DNA of 64,000 nucleotides from Amphiura filiformis (GCF_039555335.1 NC_092641.1:35055548-35119547), one strand, 5' to 3'. Counted from the first letter of the stretch, positions 52,601 to 63,044 are shown. Translations and numbers: made by a program. Notes: generated by a model from the sequence alone, not told the origin.

Positions 52601-53457
52601 ACAGTTGTTGTATTATATACAAGATTATTAACAAGCTGTTCATCTTATTTCCACGTCAAGATGCATCCATTGCTCAAAATAAGGACGTAATTACGAATTA
52701 CCCATATACGTGATTCAGTCCAAATCTAGCAAACGTCACTAACATTTGTGTGTCTGTTAAACCCTTCGATGTTTTCTTCTCATATGAAACACATTTTATT
52801 TTGTTTTGAAGTCCCAAAGCATGTCAGGGAGCTCAAATAGAAACAAAATATTTATCCTGAGTAAGCAGTTGGACAACATTTTTATGCAGATACTTACTAA
52901 ACTTTGGTTTTAGATTAACAGTTTCCGACATACCAAATCTGTAATTGCTTTAACCAGCATATCTAAACAACCAACAAAACAAATTTTCATCAAATAACTT
53001 TCATTTTGTAGCCTAGATTTAGGATAATAAGTATGGGTAATTTCAAATCCTGACCCGTAAGATAACAGAGATATGATGAAGGAGGTAGAACTTTTTGAAT
53101 GACCCTCATATTATGCTAGTAAAATTTCTTCCTCTCTAGCACTTCTGTTATGGACCCTACTTTTCATTACAGGGTCAGAATCTTGTTTAGCAGTTTGAGA
53201 ATGCGAGAATCAATCTTGAATCTTGCAGAATAAATTTGCAGGAATGTACAAAAGGGTGCGAGCAAATCTGTTATCTGTTTACATGAATTTTTACGAGAAT
53301 TGTTCCTCGGATTCTCACCAAAATTCTGACCCTGCATAATGTAATATACACTTTCATTTCGCATTATTTGTATATACCTACCTGCTAATGTATGTTGTAG
53401 CAGACTCAAAATGGCCGACAAGGCCACATAGATAAATAAGTTTGGTTGTATCTCCAT
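31463..53457 (-). CDS. CDON: CDON/BOC-like Hedgehog co-receptor, 12 coding exons
   Basis: Exons in transcript order (high to low): 53457-53382, 51030-50753, 48137-47994, 46829-46677, 44811-44539, 44057-43497, 37954-37835, 36396-36011, 35028-34800, 34335-33857, 32800-32425, 31671-31463. All introns are GT-AG and phases agree, apart from a one-base deficit in exon 2. The product would be about 1,094 residues: signal peptide, five Ig domains, linker, two FN3 domains, transmembrane helix, cytoplasmic tail. The last FN3 carries the family signature TPIDGYYIY..TDSD...YDIKMQ.FNEGG, which in vertebrate CDON/BOC is the Hedgehog-binding third FN3. The family are cell-surface proteins that present Hedgehog ligand to Patched and act in myogenic and neural adhesion. 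Five Ig domains resemble CDON (BOC has four), but an invertebrate probably has one pre-duplication gene. The first FN3 of the vertebrate proteins was not found. Confidence 0.93.
32425..32800 (-). CDS. CDON: CDON/BOC-like exon 11: cytoplasmic tail
   Basis: A CTTTTCAG acceptor and GAAG|GTAAGC donor bound 376 nt, phase 0 to 1. It is Ser/Arg/His-rich and unstructured: NGIDERTLMSNQS, SEHLQGTGSIRSYHSSHSG, then basic RTRSKRPKCPHRHHKADINK. The ATG-led frame reaching up to 32992 is intron sequence. Confidence 0.9.
33210..33467. mobile_element. TIR element with TGTGATGCGATCAAGCAAAA ends, in an intron
   Basis: TGTGATGCGATCAAGCAAAA (then TCAG) near 33211 is inverted at 33440-33464 (CTGATTTTGCTTGATCGCAT). 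About 258 bp, within the intron between exons 10 and 11. Confidence 0.75.
33597..33732. repeat. short inverted-repeat element
   Basis: AATTCTTGGCTAA and its inverted partner TTAGCCAAGAATT bracket about 130 bp just 5' of the exon 10 donor on the plus map. Confidence 0.5.
33857..34335 (-). CDS. CDON: CDON/BOC-like exon 10: juxtamembrane, transmembrane helix, cytoplasmic start
   Basis: A CCACCAG acceptor and CTCAG|GTAAGT donor bound 479 nt, phase 1 to 0. A P/D/S-rich stalk (GPGKDTHGMPELPDSPDDAD) leads to the single helix ILYITLGVVLGAMMLVLIMF, ending at CIWRAKQ (basic stop-transfer). The cytoplasmic part is N/G/H/Y-rich (YYDGSYRYVNTNG, VIDPQPMYPLSQ). Confidence 0.95.
34800..35028 (-). CDS. CDON: CDON/BOC-like exon 9: rest of the Hedgehog-binding-type FN3
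   Basis: A CTTGTAG acceptor and CCAG|GTAAGT donor bound 229 nt, phase 0 to 1. It reads YTPDRINTPIDGYYIYHRD, the acidic TDSDDDRDY and YDIKMQSFNEGG, then FSNVVI. This is the most conserved part of the family. In vertebrates the equivalent third FN3 contacts Hedgehog with calcium; retention of the acidic run is compatible with that, by inference. Confidence 0.96.
36011..36396 (-). CDS. CDON: CDON/BOC-like exon 8: FN3 domain and start of the next
   Basis: A TTTACAG acceptor and GGGAG|GTAAGG donor bound 386 nt, entering in phase 1 and leaving in phase 0. It reads VPDAPGKPEIFKTSETSVEV, RWVYSG, FTVEYLN and TYRFRVIAGNSFGNSEPS, matching the second FN3 of vertebrate CDON/BOC. It ends with the first strands of the following FN3 (APEGVVRIISSKAISS, IEVIWE). 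Confidence 0.95.
36560..36985 (-). repeat. SINE-like element with tRNA-type B box
   Basis: On the minus strand, CCCGGGTTCAAGCCCCGG looks like a tRNA T-arm/B box. Upstream on the plus strand, AGGAGGAAACCGGAGATCCC followed by GGAGAAAACCTGCG resembles a block common in SINEs of marine animals. An AAATAAATAAATAAAT tail (36566-36582) fits a 3' end in minus orientation. Located in the intron between exons 7 and 8. Confidence 0.6.
37835..37954 (-). CDS. CDON: CDON/BOC-like exon 7: linker
   Basis: A TTGTAG acceptor and GCAG|GTAAAA donor bound 120 nt, phase 1-1. It reads EKFTVTPTALPPARKT and ends EEPQKPAG: a low-complexity extracellular linker, with one N-x-T site, between Ig5 and the FN3 region. The neighbouring acceptor two bases on would give an early stop, which supports this start. 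Confidence 0.8.
39440..39900. repeat. G-rich dispersed repeat (family of 6.4-7.2 kb)
   Basis: Contains GGCAAGCGATTTTTAGCGCG, CAAGCGATTTTTTTC and GGGCCACAAAAATTTGGCAG units as in 6370-7210. The open frames here on both strands are low-complexity. Confidence 0.6.
39907..40080. mobile_element. truncated relative of the TTAA element at 12751-13085
   Basis: Begins AGGGGCATTTCGTGATCC after TTAA (39903-39906). It follows the inverted right half of the 12.7-kb copy (GATTTTTATACCACT, TCAATTCGTTAAGCAA, TTTGAATTTCGTT) before ending. The other end is missing. Confidence 0.65.
40847..42710. mobile_element. 1.86-kb TIR element, TAAGGGAGTGTTCATWATA ends
   Basis: TAAGGGAGTGTTCATTATAA at the left is inverted as TTATGAACACTCCCTTA at the right. 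It contains the small hAT-type element at 41065-41353. The open frames inside (e.g. 42438-42713) show no transposase motif. Confidence 0.65.
41065..41353. mobile_element. 289-bp hAT-type non-autonomous element
   Basis: The ends CAGCGGCGTAGCTGGG and CAGCAGCTACGCTACTG are inverted, and flanked by the perfect 8-bp duplication TCATCACG (41057-41064 and 41354-41361). An 8-bp duplication with CAG(T/C)GGCGTAG ends is characteristic of hAT elements. Confidence 0.85.
43497..44057 (-). CDS. CDON: CDON/BOC-like exon 6: Ig domains 4 and 5
   Basis: A TTTCTTCAG acceptor and TTTG|GTAAGT donor bound 561 nt, phase 1-1. It encodes two whole Ig domains. The first has AAEFKCGVIG, DITWLHNAQPI and GVYQCIVRT. The second has KVVMSCVGSGDPAPTVRW and GWYKCTVNNRLGS. 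This is the last exon before the 5.5-kb intron in which the missing FN3 domain would be expected. Confidence 0.95.
44539..44811 (-). CDS. CDON: CDON/BOC-like exon 5: Ig domain 3
   Basis: An AATCAG acceptor and ATAG|GTGAGT donor bound 273 nt, phase 1-1. It is a complete I-set Ig domain: AGTQAILECVPHG, PYPGVRWQKQG, then GVYECIAENAVGS and VTLQVI. Two additional cysteines (LRCYITRCGVYEC) sit in the F strand region. Confidence 0.93.
46677..46829 (-). CDS. CDON: CDON/BOC-like exon 4: second half of Ig domain 2
   Basis: A TTACAG acceptor and GATG|GTAAGT donor bound 153 nt, phase 1-1. It reads DRYRIMPSGSLHIL and IGIYGCKAINPVTS, the F and G strands with the second cysteine, then a short linker ending LLEAD. 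Confidence 0.9.
47994..48137 (-). CDS. CDON: CDON/BOC-like exon 3: first half of Ig domain 2
   Basis: A CAACAG acceptor and AATG|GTAAGT donor bound 144 nt, phase 1-1. It reads YIKHFPKTLPDRTY, ITAIDCQRP, QMEYYFNGNLIVEN, with the first Ig cysteine. The W position is an aromatic Y (MEYYFNG). The domain is completed by exon 4, an Ig domain split by an intron as is common in this family. Confidence 0.9.
49660..50060. repeat. ~200-bp repeat in tandem duplicate, in the exon 2-3 intron
   Basis: Two diverged direct copies (about 49665-49860 and 49885-50060) share CAATCAT..AAAATTTGACCTC, TATGAGTTTTTGTACCCA, AGGTCATTC-type words and TGCCCTG.TAGATGAG. A third relative is at 57650-57850 and a fragment at about 47230-47280. 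Confidence 0.6.
50753..51030 (-). CDS. CDON: CDON/BOC-like exon 2: Ig domain 1, frameshifted in this sequence
   Basis: A TTTCAG acceptor precedes it and CAT|GTGAGT ends it. It reads DSPPIFRKEPSTEAV, then KIKCKAD and IRWVFNGQEI up to VESEELG. The Ig domain then continues one frame over with ERNLVIDGFEDD and DYQCIASNSAG to the exon end. The exon is 278 nt, whereas a phase 1-1 exon needs a multiple of three (279). The frame change lies between 50892 and about 50865. The uncorrected frame stops at 50809-50807. Both Ig cysteines and the tryptophan are present. Confidence 0.9.
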
Positions 53458-53520
53458 GGTGACATGAGAGGTAGATTGGTTCAATGGGTCTTCTCTGATA
53501 TTGGGACATCAACATGCAAC
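53382..53520 (-). CDS. CDON: CDON/BOC-like exon 1: 5' UTR end and signal peptide
   Basis: The coding part is 53457-53382. The start MEIQPNLFIYVALSAILS is chosen because it has an ACCATGG context and opens a hydrophobic signal peptide ending near HTLA. The exon ends GCAG|GTAGGT after 25 codons plus one base (phase 1). A TTTACAG acceptor at 53521 suggests that the exon starts at 53520 and that at least one non-coding exon lies upstream, not identified. Two upstream ATGs (53515 and 53509) are in frame with each other, but out of frame with and overlapping the main start. Confidence 0.85.
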
Positions 53521-55147
53521 CTGTAAAGTGACAACAAAGACAGAACAAATAATTACTCAATATGAGTGATTGCCATGCATCACTTGATGCCACACTTGTG
53601 ATTATTACGATTGCAGAGCTCAAAATAATACAAAATACATTTCTATCTATCAGACCTTACAGTGAGGTATGCTATTTAGGCATATAGGGCCCTAATGGTG
53701 ATTCAGAACAGTCCTGAAAGAACAGTCTCACTTTACCAACACATTAATCAACCTCAGCAGAATGAACCATTGAGGATCAGAATGGATTGGCCTACTTTTT
53801 GTTTTGAATGAATTCACTTCTGAATGATGATGACTAGGAAAATAAATTAATTAGGAAAATCTGTTGGTAGGCAAATTAATGATTGGTCAGTGACAAGCAA
53901 CATCACTCAGGAGTTTAAATGTGTTCAACTCGCAAGCAATGAGTATGGATTCATCGGCTCAATGCTCTGAAAGCGGAAGTAAACACAAGAGCATGTGTGT
54001 GATTTACTTTTCTGCAAGTGATCATTACATGAATGATTCAGTCTACTGTATCTTCTGTTCTTATCTACAACATGTACACGTCTTTGAGGTTCCGTGCAAT
54101 TTAGATGATATTCCACAACCATACTCAAATCTGTTTTCTACCCATCTACATGTTATAATGAAATCACATTTTGCACTACACTTGACCCCTGTCACCCTTC
54201 ATGAGGTCAACATGTTCAACTTGAAACATGTTTTGACAAAGAACACATTTTTGGTGTTTGCTTTTCCCTGAATGATGCTTACCATAATTGCTGTAATATA
54301 ATGGCATTTTTACATGGAAGCCAATGATTTATACCAGCGTACAAAACCCCTGTGATTTATGCTCAAAAAGTGCTCCTTTTTTCACCAAATTATGACACAT
54401 TTGGGAATCATTTCAGGCAAAATACACTTTGAAGATTTCTGGATTGTGTAAAAATAGGCCAAGTGGAAATTTATTGTGGACACTTGGACGTGTCTAAATG
54501 TGGCAATTGTTGGCGGGTTTTCTGAGCTCATGTGGGTTGTGGAGTAAGAGTCCTGACGCCTTATGGTGGCTCCCAAAGGAACAGAAATTGTCCCAATTTA
54601 TCTTGGGAACAAAATAATGAATGAGTACATTATTTTGATAAACATGCCTTGGAGATCTCATTTTAGAGAGAGAGAGAGGGAGATGGTCAGCTTTCCCATA
54701 CAGTGTAGAACTGTTCCTTCTCCTACCTGCCTCTGCATCAAACAAGTGTATGCTCTCTTGATATTTTGGGTATGAAACAAAGTATGTCATTTGCCCCTAA
54801 ATATTAAAGAGCACACCAACTGATTTGCAATATTGAATAGAATATAAACCAAAAAATCATAACATTCTGCTGAGAGTTGAACCAGCAAGCAATCAAATAA
54901 AAACTCAAAATCAATTAATCAATGTTAAGAATTCCTAGCCCACAGAAGGATACTTTTTCGTAATAATTCATAAAATTTACACACATGAATATAGAACTCG
55001 GAAGTACAAAATAAATAGGTCTAGACCTTGGAAACTTGATGTATGAAAATAATCATTTCAGAGCAATGCGTGTGTAAATGATTTGGTTTGTACTTCTAGG
55101 TTGAAGAAGTATAGTGCCACTATACGAGGTGATTCACTTCATTGTAC
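53521..55147. other. no gene recognised upstream of exon 1
   Basis: It includes a short AG-rich run at 54665-54685. The 116-codon plus-strand frame at 53921-54271 has no recognisable domain. The gene's upstream exon and promoter were not located. Confidence 0.4.
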
Positions 55148-56004
55148 CAGGGAAGTGGTCCAGTCCCACTTCCCTGATTGTACGGTTGCACAAGTTGCAG
55201 ACACAATCTGTGTGTTTCTACTGAGGGCCAAATTCCGTGCCATGCCGTGCCGTGCCGGGTCATGGCGGGTAACAAGCCCAGAAGAAACGATCTGGGTAAT
55301 CGGTTGCCGTGTCATGCCGGGTCATATGCTCGCCTTTCGTGATCCACCTCTTGAGGTGGATCATGCCGGGTCAAAGCGTGTAACCCGCTCAGTAGAAAGC
55401 GAGCCGTGTGATCGGTTGCGGGTCGAGGTCATGTGTATTGAAAAATAACGCGATTTATATTCTATTTGTATTATAGTAGGGCATAGGCCTATAATGTAGT
55501 AGGTTCATTCTTTCTGATATTATATAGGCCTACACTGGCCACATGTGTGACTCGCATGAACTTGATGAAGTAAAGTGGATATGAATTTAGTCTATGCCTA
55601 CTTCTTTATAGTTAATGAGTTGGTTATATTTTGGCTGTAAATTAATTATCATAATGGCCAATTACTAGATCCACTGGTAAATTAATGCAATTTGGATTAA
55701 CGAAAACACTAAATTGTGATTAGGTTCTATGCCATGAGCTGCCATACGTGAGACATTTAAATTTAGGATACAACTGTCATGCCTTGCGCTCGTTGAAATC
55801 TGTTTTCCGTACTTCCTGTTTACAGGAAAAAAAAATGCCGTGCATCGTATGCGAGACACGGCTTTCTGGTCTCAGTAGAAACAAGCTGGGTAACGGTGGC
55901 GGATTGTGATCGGTATTTTGTGCCCGGAAAATAGCGGGACAAAAAGACGTACGCTCAGTATAAACACGCTGAATGTGTCCTATATAAGCAGGGAAGTGGT
56001 CCAG
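55148..56004. repeat. GC-rich degenerate repeat bracketed by a 15-bp direct repeat
   Basis: AGGGAAGTGGTCCAG occurs at 55149-55163 and again at 55990-56004. Between them the phrase CAGTAGAAAC.AGC.GGGTAA..GGTTG recurs in altered form at about 55271, 55390, 55883 and 55956. CGTG(C/T)CATGCCGGGTCA words cluster at 55230-55375. The first bracket is itself a hairpin (CAGGGAAGTGG..CCACTTCCCTG). The open frame at 55083-55448 is an artefact of this composition. Confidence 0.5.
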
Positions 56005-56010
56005 GCTGCC

Positions 56011-56027
56011 AACCAACCAACCAACCA
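56011..56027. repeat. AACC microsatellite
   Basis: Four perfect AACC units. Confidence 0.85.
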
Positions 56028-58262
56028 TCACCAGGGTTGACAGTCAAACCTCAGGCTGAGCACCTGCATCAATGAATCACTAAATTCAATACAATCACAT
56101 AAAACATTCAGCAAAAAAGTCTCATTCTTTGGGTTTATATAATGGAATACCAGCAACCCATCCATGAAGCCAGTGTTGCCAAATCCAAACACCTCAAGTC
56201 TCTTCCATAAAGCACCCAACATTGGGGTAGCTAGCTAGGAACAGAAACTGCACAATCCTTGCTTCTAAGTGAGAGTATATGATGTTGTCCAATTGGGCTC
56301 CAAAATGCCAGCTTTGGTTACTCTCAGTCCCTGCATGTAGTTAGTGGGAAGGGTGAAAGCAAGCAAGGGGGAGTTGATATCAATTGACAAGTGATGCATT
56401 TTTGTACTTCAGCATGAGCACCTGTCTAATAAAACTCATGTGGATATCACTAATTGAAATAGCAACATGAATAGCAACATGAACACTGAAAAGGCTACAA
56501 CATTGTGTCACTTGTTTGTTAGCTATTTGAATGGTGAATCCACTCAGAATTCCATCCCATACAGAAACGTGCTTGGGTTTGGGTAGGATTGTTTCATTTC
56601 ACAGAAAACAAGGCTAACTGTGCCAACACTGACGCTTTGCACAGCATTGACAAGTTGTACACTACTTTAGGAAACCTTCCCCAGTAATGACATTCAGTTG
56701 ATGGTAGGAGGGAAAGAAGAAGGGGAGATGACAAGTGAATGATACATTTCCACAGCGCTGCAGGAGCACCTGGTTCAATAAACCCCATGCCGATAGGGCA
56801 AAAATTAGCAAGAGAAATACAAAAACATTCCAAGGCAAAATATTAGGTTGACTAATTAATATAACCTTGACTCCAACTTGGCCATAGTCATGCTGCTGAT
56901 TGAAAACTGTGCTGTGAAGTCCTGAAACAATTTGGTTTTAAATACAGTCCATTTTCACCAGGCTGGAAAGGTTGAAATCTTGATGGACTCACCCTTCACC
57001 CTTCTTTCAATTCTTTCAACTGAACAACAATGGTAGGCATAGGCCTAACAGTAAATGTATAATATGCCATGGGGTGATCTCAGATGGTTGTGATTGTTTT
57101 AATTTGTTGTGCAATACACCAAAGACTTTCAATGCACATTGAAGATCACTGTTACACTGAGTGAATGTGTGCTTTGAACCCAAATAGAAGTAATACGATT
57201 TTGCTGGGATTTTCTGCCAAGCCTTCGAGTAAAGGTGTTCACCATTTATACTCAGAATGTTTCCCCCTAATGCTAAAGAGTTATTTTGAGGAGAGTTACC
57301 AGAAACATGGAACTGATATCACAATCATCAGGTCAAGGTTTAAGTTATATGTTCTGCAAAACAGATACATGTTGGCAGTATCTGTTGACAGCCTTTGAAA
57401 AGCCCAGTGCCATCACAGATCCTGGTGACTGGTCCCATTCATTTTATACAGAGAATGAAAACTGATTTAAAGCTACAATGGTGGATACCTTTGTCAGGTG
57501 ATAACAACATCACCTGCTGTTTCTAAGCAATGCATCCTCTGTCATAGTGCTGATATATTCTGTCTGGCAGCTATCAATCAAAATATCCCATCTTTTTCAA
57601 TTACAGAGTACTTGAACAAAAGTTTCAGATTTTTCAAACTCCTATGAGCCATGGCCATCTCATTTCAAATCCAAAGTTCAATGACCTCATCTAATAAGCA
57701 TAGCTGAAAATGTTGCCCTATAAGTTGTGGAGTATGAGGTTTGTACCCAACAAACGCAAAGGTCATTCATTGCATGTAGAAGCATATCGGGATTAAGGAA
57801 CTGTGTCTTGATGGATTGGCATGTTTGAGATGGTTATGGAGGGATACCTCTGATGTCAATGACAGGTGATCACAATATCTCATGCTGGTAATTCTTTAAA
57901 AACTGCTACATCAAGAACTGACAATGACATTATATCCTTAGCTATCAACCTTTAACTGCATTGTTACTTGCACAACATAAATAAAACAATAAGGTCCATG
58001 ATTCAAATGAATAATGTCTCTTCTTTGGTTTTGCATTTTACATCACACGTCAACATCTATAGGCTATAGTGCCATCTACCAAAGACAGTAAATGATGTAA
58101 TTTACATATCTTGACTGATCAGTACCCACTATATCTGCAACCATGCAGTTTCAAGGGAGCTACAGCCCCTCCCTCCTTTTTTCAGGCTTCTGTACAATTA
58201 CACTTGGCAACTTTGGCTATTATGTTCTTCACACCATAGACACAGCCCATCTACCAAAGAGA
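56028..58262. other. no gene seen; one dispersed repeat relative at 57650-57850
   Basis: AT-rich sequence. Near 57720-57790, GTTGTGGAGTATGAGGTTTG and AAAGGTCATTCATT match the family at 49660-50060. No coding region is supported. Confidence 0.45.
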
Positions 58263-58266
58263 GTAA

Positions 58267-59248
58267 GACAGCGTTCAAGCTTTGACTTACGTTTGGCAGA
58301 CAGAATGGTGGGAACTTAAAGTGAAAGATATCCTACTTAAAGGAACATTTTCTGGGGTGAAATTTTGTGTAGAAACTGAATCTGACATAAAAAATGCATA
58401 ATTGTCAACTTGAAAATTTTCCCCATAGCACTGTACAGGCATATTTCTGCCCGAAGTCCTCAAATTTGAGCAAAAATTGGCGCAAAAAAAATAAGTCCTT
58501 CAAAACTGGGACTCTCAGGGCTAAACAAATATAAACTTGCTCTAGAGGGATGTCTTGGCTATAGCAAGTTTATATTTGTTTAGCCTTAAACCTCACAGTT
58601 TTGAAGGACTTATTTTTTTTGTTTGCCTTTATTTTTTTCACACTCGCCGAAATGTTAGGGGTAGGGGTAACATATTACTACTTTAATTTTTGTCAGTACA
58701 TTTAACTGAGTCAAGTTTTATACCACTGTTTAGCTAGTGAAATACTGAACAAAAAGACACAAAAAGCATCTCAATAGCTCATACCATTGAGGAGTTATGG
58801 CTTTTTCAAGCTCAAAATTAGGCGAAAATTGCATTTTTTCCCAAATCAATTGTCACTCTGACCCTCAACTTTCTAACCCTGTTACAAAAATAAAGAAACA
58901 GATTTATCCCATTTAATGATTTGAATATCACAAATGTACCTTTGTCATATAATTAGCATAAAAAAATAGGCACTACTCAGTAGTTTTCATGTTCATACAC
59001 TCACAGGAAATTAGCAAGTCAAAATTTGTGTCACCCCTCAAAACGGCCATTTTCGCCAAAATTGGACCAAAAATGAATTTTTCTCAAAATCAGTGAAAAA
59101 TAAGGGGTTTTAAGTGCCAAAATCTGAAAATATGTGACATTTTACCCCTAGAAACATTTAAGCAATCAAGAATTTTGACTGTTTTCACCCCTAAATATTT
59201 TTTTCACACGTGTGTCCGCCAAATGTAAGTCAAAGCTTGAATGCTGTC
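58267..59248. mobile_element. 982-bp TIR transposon, complete, with GTAA duplication
   Basis: The left end GACAGCGTTCAAGCTTTGAC (continuing TTACGTTTGGC) is inverted at the right end as GTCAAAGCTTGAATGCTGTC. GTAA flanks both sides (58263-58266 and 59249-59252). A central hairpin of about 130 bp (58490-58620) has AAGTCCTTCAAAACTG opposite CAGTTTTGAAGGACTT. It has no transposase, so it is non-autonomous. Its right ~240 bp is the sequence found twice within the 27-bp satellite. Confidence 0.88.
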
Positions 59249-59252
59249 GTAA

Positions 59253-62200
59253 ATGACTTTTCATCCATATGTTATCCTATTAGTATCATTTTCAATGCAA
59301 TCTGAACTTTATGTGGCAGACTATTAAAGAAAATCCCATCATCTGGAGCCATTGCACTGAAAATGTGTACATTTAAACAACATGTTGTGGATAAGAACAT
59401 TCAAGATATCATGACTACTCAGATGAACTTTCATTCTTACATAAAATCATCTCAAATATCAGTGTTACTTGTAGGTTAACACCAACCTCAAGCTGTTTTG
59501 CTATCTACTGAAGACACACATCAATGCATCACTGACAGTTACATGCATCCTAAATAAAAGGCAATATCTCAGTCAAGATAAACATCTGTTGTTGTAGGAA
59601 TCTGGACACACTGCTCAAGTTTAATACAAGGGGCCGGCCATATACCGGTGATCTACAGGCCACTTTTATCCATGCAAGCATCAATTAATACCAAAACAAT
59701 CAATGACATGGCTTAATTCCATCACCTCAAGTGATGAATTAAAAACAATGTTGTTTTCAACAGTGCTTTGTATCTATGATCTATTTCACTAGATTACAAA
59801 TGAAATATCAAATCTATCACAAAGTTTTAAATTGTAGGTGTCACTGGGGGCACTGCCCAGATTGGTGTTGTGATGAGTTAACCTTCTGGATTTTCATTTT
59901 CTCAGGCAATATCATTATACCGATATGGTAAACACTTCCCTCACAATTACCAACAATTGAGAGAAAAATCTAAAATCCTTCTGATGTATGGTGCCATTTT
60001 GCTGAATGGAACATTTGGATGTGTTAATTTGGTGCATTTTTTTGTCATGTTACTTGTGGGAGGGAGCAGTGGGTAAGGATGTGTATGTGTGTAAAAAAAG
60101 TAGTAAGCCAGGCTATGTACTAAAGTGATTTAACTTTATAAGTGCAATATTCTTTGACAAGATGTAAGTAACATTTGGGGATACTTTTAATCCATGACTT
60201 TAATATGAAACCTGCTTATTTCAGCCTCATCAGAGAGTGACATGTGTGACCATAACAAAAAGTGATGCGAGATATATACTTCCTGAATGGGAATTGACAT
60301 CCATGAAACCATTGGATTGTAGCAGTAAACATGCCACATACAGTATCCACATTGGGATAGCCAGTCACCTATTTCACCTACTGGTATCACATCAAAGAAG
60401 CGACTCACTGCTCACTGCGGCACATCAAGGGAGTGCTTCCACCTGGAGTACAGCCTACCTCACAATCAAATTCTATACCCTGCTTTGGTTATGATGGGTC
60501 TAATGGTCAATGCAACATGACAAGTGCAAAATTTGCGCCTAGAAAATTAAGTATACCATTTATAAGAACACAGCATTTAAATAAAAAAATTACTTACTTA
60601 AATCTCCCAGGCATGATTCATACATAATGTTTATGGTAAATGTACTTTTGAATGTAGGGCTACATGTATTCATGTAACTTATATAGAGCCAATAGAGGCC
60701 AATGTACAGAGCCATGCCTTGAACACCCTCTATTTAAATTTCAAAATGATCAAATACCTTCCACCTCCTTGATCAAAATGATCAAATATCTTCCTTCCTC
60801 CTCCTTGTCATCATAATCACCATCACTATACAGTATCATCATCATCACCCTCACCATGGAAATCACCATCATCATTATAATCATCTCCATCATCATTAAT
60901 GATCATCTAACTCATCCATCCCCATCTCCTTTTCATAATTTTAATACCTCATAAAACATTCTCTGTATCATCACAAATATATGTAAACCTGCTACATCAT
61001 GTGTCTTCACAAAATTACAAATACGCTATTTAGATGTGTACATGTGTCAAGCCCCCAATTAAATCATTAAATGACAACTAGCAGCTTCATCATGATCATC
61101 ATCTCTCCTGCATCAAACCCCTGGAGAGAGAGTCTCTGTGTCATCTCAAAATGTTTGCAAACTTGGCAATCTTTTATAGCAAGAATCACAAACTACTAGA
61201 GACATATGCCTGGGAGGAAACTGCAAATAACAGGGAACAGTTGCCACATGGTGACTTTTACATACAATTGGGTTCCTGATAGAACAGGAGAGTCCAGATT
61301 CTATTGGTGTGTTGTTCTCATCAAATAATTTAACCATTGGATTGTTTAGCTGTTATGCTAGTTTGTGATCTCTGTGTAAGGCACGGTGTGTAAGACAGGG
61401 TGCTAATTGTTTAGAGCTATCCAGTTTAATTAAATCCTTTTTCAACAATTCTTCCTATACCTTGTAAAGGAGCCAACCATTGTTAATCCATGATGAATCC
61501 ACACTTTGCCAGTCTTGTATATGTGAACACAAGTTGATGGAAGCATGTAGACGGAAGAACATAGATGTGTTACGCGTTAGCGTGTAGAATTTACCATGCC
61601 TGGAACTTGTGTGCGCTACATGTTGTTTTCATTATTTTTGAGGAAGCGGCTAAACATTTATTCTGTAGTTCTATTGCTGATATCAACAGAAAAACATGGG
61701 AGTTACAGAATTTCTGTCAGTCTATAAATTTGTTTGGTTTCTTCTTTGGTTGTTGGCATCCTTGGTGCAACTTATAAACTTTCAGTTGCAAATGTTGAAT
61801 TGCAGATTTCAGCATTAAGTTGCACATTATTTCCTTACAATATGCTACTTGAGAGTATCTGCCAGTACTGGGACTAAACCAATGCTCATCCTGCCTTTGG
61901 GTGGAAAAATGCTGGCATGCAATCCTGGAACTCAAGTTCACTGACATGCGGAATAGATGAGCGTGTAACTAACAATGAACTTTTAACATTGTATTCCATG
62001 TGGGGGTTGTGAGGTCACGGAGAGGGGGAAAAGATGACATGTGCACCATATGCTACACAGGGCTGTACATGAGACATGTACATGTCAGTTTCTGAGCTAT
62101 TAAATGTTGGGTTGTTTTGAATTGTAACATGGCTGCTAAGTTTACTGTGTGATGGCTTTTTAAACAGAGCAGAGGAAGAAGAGCAATTGGAGAAGAACCC

Positions 62201-63044
62201 CATTTGAAAGGGGATAATGAAGCAGAACAAGGGTACTATATATAGGATATTCACAAATCAAACTCAACATTGGATCAAATCAAATGACAAAAATATCTAA
62301 AAACACAAGTTGCATAAATTGTACAAAGATTATTCGCATTGCTATCATTTAAATTCAACTTTGGGAAGATAATATGGAATTAGGGACCATTCGATAATTA
62401 CACCGGGGGAGTGTGTGTTTTAGGGAGGAATCCATTTTTTATGGGGATCTTGAGTGGCGGATCTGAAACTTCCACCCCTCCTGGTATAAATATTGAACAG
62501 TCACTTAGTGGATTCATGGATAGGATACATCAGAATCTAATTCTAAACTTTTGGCACCCTGTATCATGGGTACCTTCCCAATATCCTATTAACCCAAGCT
62601 GTGATCAAATAAATGGGGACCCTACACTTTCCTCTGATGACCCCTACCCAGTAATACTATGTACACTTTAACTGCAGCCTATTCCTACCTCAGTTGTTTC
62701 AGGCCAACTTGACATCACCCTGTACTTTTAATATCATGAGTATGGTATGCCTACAAACTCTCCATACCAGTCTCAAGTGTGTATTATTGTATGTTACATA
62801 AACCCACAATGGATCTGCCCAATCTAGCTTCCAAACACAACTTGACACCAATCTGTACTTTTATTACATGGCTACCAATACTCCATAAACTATGTTTACT
62901 AAGTCACAAATGAAATATTTAGGCTTAATAGGCCTACATATTTACAATTATTGTTCTCCAAAACAAAACTAAAGTGTGAACCCAGGTGGTGACACATAAA
63001 AGAGAAAAATTCTGAAACATGTGACAGTTAGCCCCATGGTTCAG
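59253..63044. other. no gene seen; contains ATC microsatellite
   Basis: AT-rich sequence. 60809-60908 is an imperfect (ATC/ATT)n tract. A TTTATT word near 62858 would be an AATAAA on the minus strand, downstream of the Ig-like segment below. Short open frames are unrecognised. Confidence 0.4.

Noticed and set aside
53921..54271. 116-codon plus-strand frame
   Set aside because: No recognisable domain, no splice context, composition like flanking DNA.
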